DNA from: Trichobilharzia szidati
Taxonomy: Eukaryota; Platyhelminthes; Trematoda; Strigeidida; Schistosomatidae
Reading direction: 5' to 3'
Length of the DNA stretch: 64,000 bases
NCBI GenBank assembly: GCA_944472155.2
Contig: OX235279.1
Location: forward strand, 55,711,564-55,775,563
Part shown: piece after piece, positions 57,201 to 64,000 of the stretch
Layout of the letters: every line of letters begins with the position of its first letter
How positions within the stretch are numbered: position 1 is the stretch's first letter
Notes under the pieces: generated by a model
What the model was told of the DNA's origin: nothing
Database searches by the model: none
The model's input: the letters and a program-made list of their open reading frames with translations, nothing else
Translations under genes and position numbers: made by a program

Positions 57201-60200
57201 TCACTTCATCAGAACTGTGGCTGCTGCTGGTGATATTATGATAATTACTCCCTCACTATGCTCGTGGTTGTCTTCTGGGTGACAGGAGCAGGCTACTGAC
57301 TTACCAGTTGACAATTTTGACAGTCCACATCAATTCCATCTGCTGTCACAGATGCCCAGCATTTCTATGCCATATCTTCGCATTTCTTTGGCTACATGGG
57401 CAGCCTTCCTAGTCTCGTAGATTGTACGTACATTCCACGTCCCCATTCTCATTCTTGCTTTCATCGAGAGGAGATACGTCGACTGGGTGACTGGTTTCCC
57501 GGAGGCTTTCACCTGCTTGCGTAATCTCGCCTCGCCGACTCCAGCGAAGAATAAGATTGTTATTTGAATTTTTTGCATTTTTAATATATTTTTGTGTGCT
57601 AAAGTTTCTCTAGCAGTTTGATAGCCTTTGTAGTGACAGGTTGCCAGCCCTACTCCGAACCCTCCCTCTATACGCGGTCTTGAGAGTGGCTAGAGTTCTG
57701 GGAAGGTAGTAATCTAGTCGAACTAAACTGATAATTATGTTATAATGCATATGTGTAGGTTTCCTTGAATCTGTAACTTTTTATTGTTCCGCCGCTACCG
57801 TGTACATTCCATGATTAAATAATAATCAAGAGATAAACCAGCTATTGCTCAGTCGTTCGTTCAGTCAGATGAAGTTGCCATGTTTGCAACAGTTATATAT
57901 TGTAAATCCACCTCTGGTTATTTAGTAGAATGCTGATTCGTTTACCACATACCAAGTAATGATTGTGATATCATGTACATACTTGAAACCAGTAGTACAA
58001 GGCCACCTAAATTATTGTCATGTAGCTGGAATGAATGAATTTTCTAAAGTAAATAATCTGGGAAAGAGGCCGATCACTGCAATGCATTCACTTCAGTGTA
58101 ATCACAAAGTAGGGTAGTGAGACAGGATAAAAGTAGTAAAAATTGCTACACTTAAGTGGAGGGAGAGGTTGATCACCGAATCTTCATTCATCGAATCAAT
58201 ACCAAACACGTGCAATTGAAGTGACGCCACGTCTATACCAGATATATGGGGAATTGCAAAATGGAACAAGGGGGAGTGGAAAAAGTATGTAGAGTAAATC
58301 AAGAAGCTGTGTGAATACACTGACATAATTATGAGTGATAAATTGTGCACGAAACCTTATCCAGTTACTTATATTGTATTACTGTGTGTTATATGTAATA
58401 AACTTACTTAAGATGGATGTGTTTCGTTGAATACTTTTATCGTATGATATTTTTTTTATAGTTACCCTCAGTACATCAAATCTATATAGCTTTAAACAGT
58501 CTAATTAAATGGAATAAATTTTACTTAAAGGTACAAAACACGGTAGCACATTTTGGACGATAGTACGTGATTTCATAAAAATACCAAGTAAAGCATTGGT
58601 TGAATGTCAAGCACCGAAACCAGTTTTACTTCCAACTGGAGAAGTAAGCAAATTTGTGTTTTTCTCATTTTATCATTGAGACTTGGGTAGAAGTATTCAA
58701 ATGCACTCATGAAGGTGAGGTTGTACTATTAGCTGTTTTAATATATTAAAGTGGTGTGTTTAGTGCTTAGTTGGCCAAATTCAGCAGCAGTTCGTACGTG
58801 CTTGCGAATGCCTGAGTAGTGACTAGTTACCTCTATTGTTTTACATTCATTTCCTTGGTTGTGGAGATTACAATTCATATGTTTGTTTACGTGAATCTTG
58901 TATTTCCCATTGATTAAATAAATCAGGCCGGAATTTCCTGTCTCTGATAACTCGTTGGCTCCTAGTACGAAGGTTTAAACGATATCTAAAGATTAACATG
59001 ATGTTATTTAATGGATAGTGACTAGCAGTGGAATGCAAGACGCTCATTTCGTCCTGTTTGGGACTTGTCAACTGTGCGTGCTCGCCGACCATGCAGGTGG
59101 GCCAGGGTTCGATCCACGTTCGACGCACTCCTTTACCTCGCTAAGCCAGTAGTAAGACTGGTAAAAAGGGAATATTGGGCATGAAGCTAGCAACCCCATC
59201 CTGTAAAAATAATCACCACTGCCACAGAAACCTCAAGCCTCTAGCTTGAAGCCCTATGTTCCACTGGGAACGTAATAGAATAAATAAAAAAACTGGATAT
59301 ACCTACTGTCTTCAGTGAGTGATGGTCTCCTCACTGAAACTCTAACCCTGGACCCATCGTTTCAAATACCATAGTGTTGTCCACTAGGCTACTCAGGGCT
59401 CTAGTTTTTCATTTTAAATAATATCTGAGATTTACGTTATTTTGGATTATTATGCTACAAATCAATCGATAGTTATTTTATCACTTAATGTGTTATGTTT
59501 GGATAAATTAATTTCTTTTATCATTGTTATTGCTTAAATGCTAGTTTACTCAACCCTATATCTTTTGAATGACTTAACATTATGTCTTATATTGCTAATG
59601 ACTACCTGCTTATTTCAAGTATCCTAAACCGTAAGAGTTTTAGTATATTTCTTTAGAGCTAAACTATTTATACTCATTTTATCTAGACTTTTGGTAAGCT
59701 GAATCCTCTTTCTTGAGTCAAATGAAATTAATATCATGTAGTCAAAAAATATGCTAATCCTAAGTTCTGATCAAAGTCAGTTATCGGATAAACCGCCACT
59801 GTAATGAAATTACATTTCTTGAACTGTATGAACATAAGAGTGCCTCTTGTAAATATGGAAACGTCAGATATCGTAAGTGAATGTAGCATTGACGTTTAGA
59901 ACCATTTGTGAAAAGAAACTGTGACATAACTAACACTCCCATTATATGAATACTAACATGCTTATCTGTCACAGAAAACTAACTATTTACTGAAACTGTA
60001 TGCTAAGTGGATTTCTTATTACTCGTCCGACACTGCTTACAAAGTACTGAATTTTTTACAGTGTGTGTATCACCATAATGTTAATTTGTTGTGTAAGATT
60101 TCACTAAACGCTCGGTAATTGTCTTCTCTATTTTTCAGATGACACATCCTTATCCCTGGCAACCTTCTATTGTCGAAACTCAAATCCTTTCAATTGGACC

Positions 60201-60273
60201 TCTCTTAATCGTTGCTTTGCCAGGTGAATTTACTACTATGTCTGGAAGGCGAATTCGTAAAGCAGTCGCCAAA
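42105..60273 (+). CDS. ASAH2: neutral ceramidase, exons 1-10 of a longer gene (3' end outside the window)
   Basis: Hydrolyses ceramide to sphingosine and a fatty acid; family members are secreted or type II membrane enzymes. Exons: 42105-42242, 43989-44138, 45013-45192, 48938-49065, 51424-51622, 53784-53906, 53953-54030, 54081-54300, 58531-58643, 60139-60273. All introns are GT-AG and phases are compatible, giving 488 codons. A hydrophobic N-terminus (residues about 6-26) acts as signal or anchor. Zinc-site motifs 'HTHSGPAGYFQ', 'WFAVHPVSMNN' and 'PGEFTTMSGRR' and the nucleophile motif 'GDVSPN' are intact. The THY motif with the last metal ligand and the C-terminal domain are not in the window. 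The alternative start at 42045 would add 20 residues. Introns carry several retroelements, but the coding parts look intact. Confidence 0.93.
42619..42648. repeat. (TA)n microsatellite in ceramidase intron 1
   Basis: About 15 TA units, followed by a tandem 'tgcatcagt' doublet. Confidence 0.9.
43989..44138 (+). CDS. ASAH2: neutral ceramidase exon 2
   Basis: Acceptor ...tcag|ATGGGT. 50 codons, 'MGYGSMKQINDGLHLRLFSR' to 'DAGMVSQAVKTE'. Donor GAG|gtgggt, phase 0. Confidence 0.9.
45013..45192 (+). CDS. ASAH2: neutral ceramidase exon 3 (first zinc-ligand motif)
   Basis: 60 codons. 'LLSATHTHSGPAGYFQ' carries a zinc-binding histidine. Acceptor tgcag|GTTATC, donor AAG|gtatgt, both phase 0. Confidence 0.92.
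46925..47035 (-). mobile_element. tRNA-derived SINE head (S-alpha-like)
   Basis: On the minus strand an A-box-like 'tggcggaatggtcaagg' and a B-box-like 'ggtgttaggcttgacctcc' are separated by about 35 bases, as in a degenerate tRNA gene. It abuts a plus-strand unit at 47036. Confidence 0.6.
47036..47275 (+). mobile_element. S-alpha-like SINE, degenerate
   Basis: A B-box-like 'ggtgctcggtttgaccct' is followed by 'gtccaaaactaaggcggtag' and 'aactgtccaatagtccctgg'. This corresponds to the hammerhead and downstream region of the schistosome S-alpha SINE in mutated form. Confidence 0.6.
47280..47625 (-). mobile_element. S-alpha-like SINE, longest unit
   Basis: On the minus strand: tRNA-like head with B box 'gagttcgaaccctgg', a degenerate ribozyme-like segment, then 'ctatccagtgccccctggca' and 'tccaatggttttctaactga', a body typical of the schistosome family. 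The 5' end is at about 47625. Confidence 0.7.
47640..47905 (+). mobile_element. S-alpha-like SINE with half of a hammerhead ribozyme
   Basis: 'tcccaaactaggacgaaaca' (about 47802-47821) is the stem II/GAAA half of the schistosome hammerhead. It is followed by 'gctgtccagtacttcctggt'. The CTGATGA half is not intact. A second 'ggacgaaac' lies on the opposite strand near 47730. Confidence 0.65.
48196..48222. repeat. (TA)n microsatellite in ceramidase intron 3
   Basis: About 13 TA units. Confidence 0.9.
48938..49065 (+). CDS. ASAH2: neutral ceramidase exon 4
   Basis: 'SIIQAYSSMQEGQILKAEGD' to 'INRSPAAYLMNPPEERAK'. It contains the conserved N-R-S-P. 128 nt, donor GCAAA|gttagt in phase 2. Confidence 0.9.
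49560..49700 (-). pseudogene. non-LTR reverse transcriptase remnant
   Basis: On the minus strand 'KKGDKSYCDQH' followed, after a shift, by 'LSKILGFTVL' resembles the RT block 'KKGDKS-x-C-x-N/Q-x-RGISL'. Short and broken. Confidence 0.5.
49805..50260 (+). pseudogene. C-terminal end of a non-LTR retrotransposon polyprotein
   Basis: 'DEIGKYHRLRRPRYVLHLPR' and, after stops, 'VSTVWAPYLGY' and 'TLETVGDVVQNLSQ' follow the order of the C-terminus of an abundant schistosome RTE-like element (x-LHRLRWLGHVLRMP-x-HRLP; then W-x-P-x-DYRN; then LE-x-LG-x-A-x-NR). The 80-codon frame 49822-50064 is therefore not a host gene. Confidence 0.6.
51424..51622 (+). CDS. ASAH2: neutral ceramidase exon 5 (second zinc-ligand motif)
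   Basis: 'KMILLKFIGKDGKPIGMINW' and 'FAVHPVSMNNSNSLVSSDN', with the conserved zinc histidine in HP. Donor AAG|gttagt, phase 0. Confidence 0.92.
52631..53585 (+). mobile_element. PLE fragment with GIY-YIG endonuclease flanked by 98-bp inverted repeats
   Basis: 52631-52728 and 53488-53585 are inverted copies with a few mismatches and no gaps (constant coordinate sum 106216), including 'gatcagattgttcgaaatgt'. Between them is a GIY-YIG reading. Inverted pseudo-LTR ends are a known PLE arrangement. It lies in ceramidase intron 5. Confidence 0.8.
52876..53362 (+). pseudogene. PLE GIY-YIG endonuclease, broken
   Basis: 'IYQFECTCGQTYIGRTHRSL', then stops, 'EHIPKWLQKQIEFPEP', 'SSFVAKHIIETGHKID' and 'ERILKF' follow the PLE endonuclease order: CxC, YIGR, H of the EH-x-P motif, H-x7-H. 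Three of its stops are visible near 53092-53110. Confidence 0.8.
53784..53906 (+). CDS. ASAH2: neutral ceramidase exon 6 (nucleophile serine)
   Basis: 'GPFVAAFAQANEGDVSPNID' contains the serine that attacks the amide in this family, followed by 'GPRCIDTGLPCD'. It ends at CGT|gtaagt. The following intron is only 46 bp. Confidence 0.9.
53953..54030 (+). CDS. ASAH2: neutral ceramidase exon 7 (26 codons)
   Basis: 'CIAFGPGSDMFESTKIIAQR' and 'QFDKAW' match the conserved C-I-A-x-GPG-x-DMF segment. The acceptor 'caaaag' has no pyrimidine tract. The exon is bounded by 46- and 50-bp introns. Confidence 0.87.
54081..54300 (+). CDS. ASAH2: neutral ceramidase exon 8
   Basis: 'TLFNEAHTEITGPLDYIHQF' to 'CKPAMGFSFAAGTTDGPGEF'. 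It carries the conserved A-A-G-T-x-DG. Donor CAAG|gtataa, phase 1. Confidence 0.92.
54549..55064 (-). pseudogene. SR2-like RT C-terminal part
   Basis: 171 codons: 'MQVNIEKTEVMKITDQ' (RT palm end), then 'DEDVERRIRRTVCTFINLK' and 'LGVLVTKRISNRLQTFINSY', the usual RTE C-terminal order. Confidence 0.7.
55332..55799 (-). pseudogene. SR2-like reverse transcriptase core
   Basis: 'CKNWCGIMLLSTPSKVLSRI', 'EQARFRRGKSCADQI' and 'LNLIDFENAF' (motif A, with the Asp present) are RTE RT blocks. The rest is split into other frames (for example 'KLLQHYGVQCPSLYQ'). Confidence 0.78.
56490..57578 (-). pseudogene. SR2-like apurinic endonuclease domain, broken
   Basis: It begins at 57578. 'MRMGTWNVRTIYETRKAAHV' and 'EMRRYGIEMLGICDSRWN' are the start of the RTE endonuclease. 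Further pieces are 'ENGELFADFYAFNDLVIGGS' and 'HDGHTTNQIDFV'. Frameshifts separate them. Confidence 0.78.
58033..58400. repeat. interspersed repeat of unknown family, copy 1
   Basis: 58033-58180 matches 63122-63196 plus 63933-64000, where an RTE element interrupts it. No ORF. It contains 'gatcactgcaatgcattcac' and 'gagggagaggttgatcaccg'. Confidence 0.7.
58531..58643 (+). CDS. ASAH2: neutral ceramidase exon 9
   Basis: 'TKHGSTFWTIVRDFIKIPSK' to 'ECQAPKPVLLPTGE'. It starts in phase 1 and completes the split Gly codon. Donor GAA|gtaagc. Confidence 0.9.
59073..59292 (+). mobile_element. tRNA-derived SINE-like unit in ceramidase intron 9
   Basis: 'ctcgccgaccatgcaggtgg' with B box 'ggttcgatcc' (59106-59115), related to the SINE at 402-569, with an A-rich tail 'aataaataaaaaaac'. 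The A-box end is missing. Confidence 0.65.
60139..60273 (+). CDS. ASAH2: neutral ceramidase exon 10 (third zinc-ligand motif)
   Basis: 'MTHPYPWQPSIVETQILSIG' and 'VALPGEFTTMSGRRIRKAVA'; the Glu of PGEF is a metal ligand. Donor AAA|gtaatg, phase 0. The next exon is not found before 64000. Confidence 0.92.
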
Positions 60274-63121
60274 GTAATGTTTTAATATTCTTTATACTTG
60301 TATTTTGAATTTTTGCAGGTATTTTTGATGTCTCCAGTTTAAAGTCTATTCAACTGTTATAGTACTATCTTTCTATTATGATCTTTGTATCTTTATACAT
60401 AGCTTTCATTTACCGTATAATATTCTAATGTTATACTATAGTACTTTTCAAAGGACAAATGGTTTCACATTAGCATTCCAAACTCATACAAGTGGAAGTT
60501 TCCACTTAGTACACATGATTATTAATTCAGTGACAAAAGATTTCCCATGCATTTAAACCAATGTTAGCATTTGTTCTTTCATATGAATAAAATGAATCTT
60601 CATTCTGGAATCAAGGTATTTTCCGATTGTTCTCAAAAGTGTAACATTTTAAGTTGCCATACAAAGGTAGAGATAAAAATTTAAAATAAGTATAATGAAC
60701 GGAAATGTGCGACATAAACAATAAGTATGTGGGGAATAATGAGAATTCAATGAATTTGAGAGTTTACACAGAGTTAGTGCATTTATGTCATTGAGAACCA
60801 TTTTGAGGACACCATCCGGACAATCTGTACATCCCTACGTGACTTTAACGATGCAAGTCTATATAGACTGGCACAATGTCTTAATTTAATATATCTTAAC
60901 ATCTGTCCAACTTAATCTTATGTTGACAAAAATTATTCGAGCAGGGAGGTGGTGAGGTGGCATGAATAACACGTGTTCTAACCATCTAGATCTAAGTGGC
61001 TAAACGACCTCATCGATTAATTTACCCTCCTTATCTAACACTTTACGCCCAACCTCGATTCCACTGTATCAAACAAATGAACACAGGTAATAGGACGTAG
61101 ACACCTACAATTAAATGTATCTTCCGCTCAAATGGTTACGTATCCCATCCATAAGAGAGTACACAGCTAGTGTTTTATTACTGGTTAATAAAAGCCACTA
61201 ATCAGTAGTACATTTGAAGGGACGTCTGTTTTTCGATGTTTCTTTAGTTTTAATAGAATCACCGTTGATTTAGTTATTCATTGAAGTCATTACTTACCAG
61301 CATTTCATATAATAGCGTATGTATAAAAATATTGATGCCTCAGGTATTGTAAATTTGGTGTTTGACCTTGCATTGCTGTAATTTGTGTGTATAATTCATG
61401 TAATAGTCCACTTCTCAAGTAGGTAGCTCGCACTCACTTTACTCATAAATCCTAAATACCTTAAATAATCTATACATAAATCTATAAATCTTAGCGTGTT
61501 TAAAATGCAAACAGGTTGAAATCATTTCAAGACTCTAACATTCACTCAAAGATAAATATTTATGTGACTTTCTGGTTAAATTTTAGCCTAAATGCATATC
61601 GCTTCGGCATCTTATCTCAACCAAGCTTTTGTTTCATTTTTAATCATCATGCCCATGTGTTTAAAATGTGTCTATTCCATTATGTAAGCCAATAAACTGA
61701 TACATTGAATGGTACACGTCATAATATCTGTAAACGAGGTGATGTTGTATCTAAATACATAAGCCTATTTGTTTAGTGAGTGTAACATCATTTGGTAAAT
61801 TAAAATCTGTATTCAATAACGTTTAAAACAAAACATCGAATGATAAAACATGTGAGTTATGTTACCAAATATGTTAATAACATTAATCTAGAATTGTGAA
61901 TATCTTTTGGACTATAAAGTATATTTGTGTAAGCCAGCTTATATTTGCCAAACAAACATGTTGCTTGCAAAGGATGATATGATTGTTTGCTCATTTAGAC
62001 TAAAGCGTTACATTTTCATCAGATCCTATAAAATCTGTGCAATACTCAATATTTTGTTTATCTGTTGTTAACGTTTACAATTACTGTGTGTTATCGATCA
62101 GAAAATGTTTCCTCAAATATCATAATCTAAGATGAAATCCTACTATAGACTCTGTTGGATATCACTTTCGCTGAAGCCTAGCTAGTCAGACCTGATGTAT
62201 TTGACCACCAGCACTGATTGATCTGCGTGGTTTCCAACTGTTGGTACTACTCAGCAGTATAAATCGTCTTATATACAAGTGTTTCATAATTCATGTATTT
62301 TATTATTTGAATAAACAGTTTGTGACCACGTAACGTAGTGTTATGTTTTGATAAAGATATCCTTGGGCTTCTGTTAGCTTATTCCTAATTTTGTCAGAAT
62401 TGCATTGAAATGAGTATATACAAAATGAAGTTTTACACCCTTTAAGTTTGTGTATGCTGACAATTGTACTATTGATATAAGTATGAAACTAAATTAAAAA
62501 GAATTTGAACGCTCTAGAAGGCTCTAACTTCATTTATTCATGACGTTTCAAACTCAGTTTACCCCTCATATAAAGGTAATTACATAACTTTTTGGACTTT
62601 TTTTTTTACACTTCTGGTATTTGTCACTCCCTGGTTATATTGGTTATAATGTTTCCCATATTTCAAGCATTTATGTTGCATGATTGTTATTGTGAACATT
62701 ACTTCCATGGAAAATAAATCAGTGAATAGGTCAGAAGATGTGAATGATCAAATCACATAAAGACACTATTAATAGTGATTTTATTCAAAAATGCATGTAG
62801 ACCCGTGAGAAAAATAAGAGTAGTCATGAAACTCATGAGAATAATATAAGTAATATCGAATTCAAAGCATCTATAATACTGTTACACAACAGAAGGAACA
62901 TCAGGAGAGGATTCTTAAGAAACCTGGAATTAGTGTGATAAACTGATCAACTCACTCAGAGACAAACTTTGTTGGCTTAAGGACCCGATAGATTTAATTA
63001 AGAAAAAATAATATAATTTACTAAATACCATGTAGTTCCTTTTGGGTCAGACTTATAGATCAAGGCAGTTCACATTATTGGGACATAAGAATTGAGCTAA
63101 CGCTGGAATGATTGGCTCTGC
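60274..63121. other. ceramidase intron 10, no features recognised
   Basis: AT-rich. I searched for the expected next ceramidase exon (THY region) and found none. No repeat is recognised. Confidence 0.5.
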
Positions 63122-64000
63122 CAAATTAAATAATCCGGGAAAAAGGTCGATCACTGCAATGCATTCACTTCAGTGTAATCACACAGTAGGGTAGCCTCCA
63201 AAGCCTCAGGATGGTCGGGGGTGGGTGCCTTGCGCTGCGGGTTGGCCACCCCTCCGCACACCTCTTGAAATGCTCCCATATAACCGGGCGTCTTACATAG
63301 CCTCTCCTGAGGAAGTCCTACTCACTGCCTTCACGTGGCGGAGGTGTTTCTCACCAAAGTGAGAGGGCGAAAGCGGATGCCCGGCGCTCTTCACCGGGTT
63401 GACTGTCCATTGGATGACAGTCTAGGGGAGATGGCTAAACCCTGATTCCAAACCTCCAACGACTGGCGTATGAAGCTCACTGGAGCTCACCGGCAGACGT
63501 ATGGACAAAGGGCTTGTTGGATGTCCTGGATGTCTGGCCCCATTCAAAAAGGCGTATGAACCGAACTGCGGTCACCGGCTGCCAATGGATAGTGGACTCC
63601 CTACTCCACTCCTACTGCCTTGTAGGTCACACTTGGTTGTGTAAAGGCTAGAGCTGCACTCTCAAACAAAAGGCCGAGCGATTCTGGGGACATCACTCGT
63701 ACCAAATTCCCATGAAACTTCATGAACTCTCTTACAAACGTGGTACAGTCAAGGCTGATATGGAGTGCCTGGGGCTACAAACCGTCTACGGACTCCGTCT
63801 GTGGAACAAGAATTGGAAAACCCTGTCGCAAAACCTTGCATCAGATCGCCGTGCCTGGGCAGCGATGATTCGAGATGTTCATGAAGCCGGCTCATCCTCC
63901 CGTAGGAGATAGCCGAAGTAAAGTAAAGTAAGCAGTGAGACAGGATAAAACTATTAAAAAGTGCTACAGTTAAGTAGAGGGAGAGGTTGGTCACCGAATC
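63122..64000. repeat. interspersed repeat of unknown family, copy 2, with an RTE insertion
   Basis: The left part 63122-63196 and right part 63933-64000 equal the uninterrupted copy at 58033-58180. It continues past the window. Confidence 0.75.
63197..63932 (+). mobile_element. short RTE-like element (about 736 bp) with a (taaag)n tail
   Basis: GC-richer than its surroundings. The right part encodes a retroelement C-terminus, 'NWKTLSQNLASDRRAWAAMI', then 'RDVHEAGSSSRRR' and a stop, followed by 'aagtaaagtaaagtaa'. The left part (63197-63700) is non-coding and looks like a 5' leader, so the unit may be an internally deleted derivative. The flanking 'gtag' and 'gcag' may be a short target duplication. 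Confidence 0.7.

Larger units (their letters stand above)
54336..57700 (-). mobile_element. SR2-like (RTE clade) non-LTR retrotransposon in ceramidase intron 8
   Basis: Near full length, antisense to the host gene. The endonuclease start is at 57330-57578, endonuclease fragments at 56490-56941, the RT at 55332-56126, the C-terminal part at 54549-55064 and the 3' UTR to about 54336. The second copy at 140-705 supports the 3' limit. There are many stops and frameshifts. Confidence 0.82.

Noticed and set aside
1..64000. CRISPR arrays, rRNA genes, prokaryotic operons
   Set aside because: None seen. Intron-exon structure and retroelements show an animal genome.

Overview
The window looks like genomic DNA of a schistosomatid blood fluke or a close relative. 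This rests on four observations: AT-rich intergenic DNA; SR2/RTE-type and CR1-type non-LTR retrotransposons and Penelope-like (PLE) fragments in the style of Schistosoma; hammerhead-bearing tRNA-derived SINE debris like the schistosome S-alpha (Sm-alpha) family; and a host gene whose multi-kilobase introns are mixed with introns of about 50 bp. The species is an inference. No bacterial features, CRISPR arrays or true tRNA/rRNA genes were seen.

Layout. 1-7 kb: a 3' SR2-like fragment (minus strand) split by a SINE, a decayed PLE reverse transcriptase split by a foldback element, and a 594-bp element with perfect 75-bp terminal inverted repeats. 7.9-24.8 kb: three CR1-like elements in tandem orientation (copy A, a PHD-finger type, and a badly decayed third). 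The third contains a solo LTR and a 58-bp retro-insert. 24.88-36.36 kb: a complete-ended BEL/Pao LTR retrotransposon with 394/392-bp LTRs and a perfect 5-bp target duplication. Its RT/RNase H/integrase region is absent. In its place are intronless pieces of two cellular genes, alpha-spectrin and dipeptidyl peptidase III. A second 5.8-kb CR1-like element (copy B) is nested antisense beside this insert. 36.4-42.1 kb: mostly non-coding, with a hairpin insertion close to the next gene. 42.1 kb to the window end: the 5' ten exons of a neutral ceramidase gene (plus strand, 488 codons visible). Its introns hold SINEs, RTE/SR2 fragments and a PLE with inverted terminal repeats.

How the parts relate. 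The only host gene with intact splicing and catalytic motifs is neutral ceramidase. It lacks its 3' end, which must lie beyond 64 kb. Everything from 1 to about 36.8 kb is a nested transposon cluster. The order of events can be read from it: CR1-like third element, then the LTR family inserted in and reduced to a solo LTR; and the chimeric BEL/Pao element, then the antisense CR1-like copy inserted in it. Copies A and B are inverted relative to each other. They are almost base-identical over about 3.16 kb of ORF2 but clearly diverged outside that block, which suggests gene conversion or an assembly artefact.

The most unusual object is the BEL/Pao element carrying alpha-spectrin and DPP III cDNA segments in the reading frame of gag-pol. 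It resembles host-gene transduction by a retroelement.
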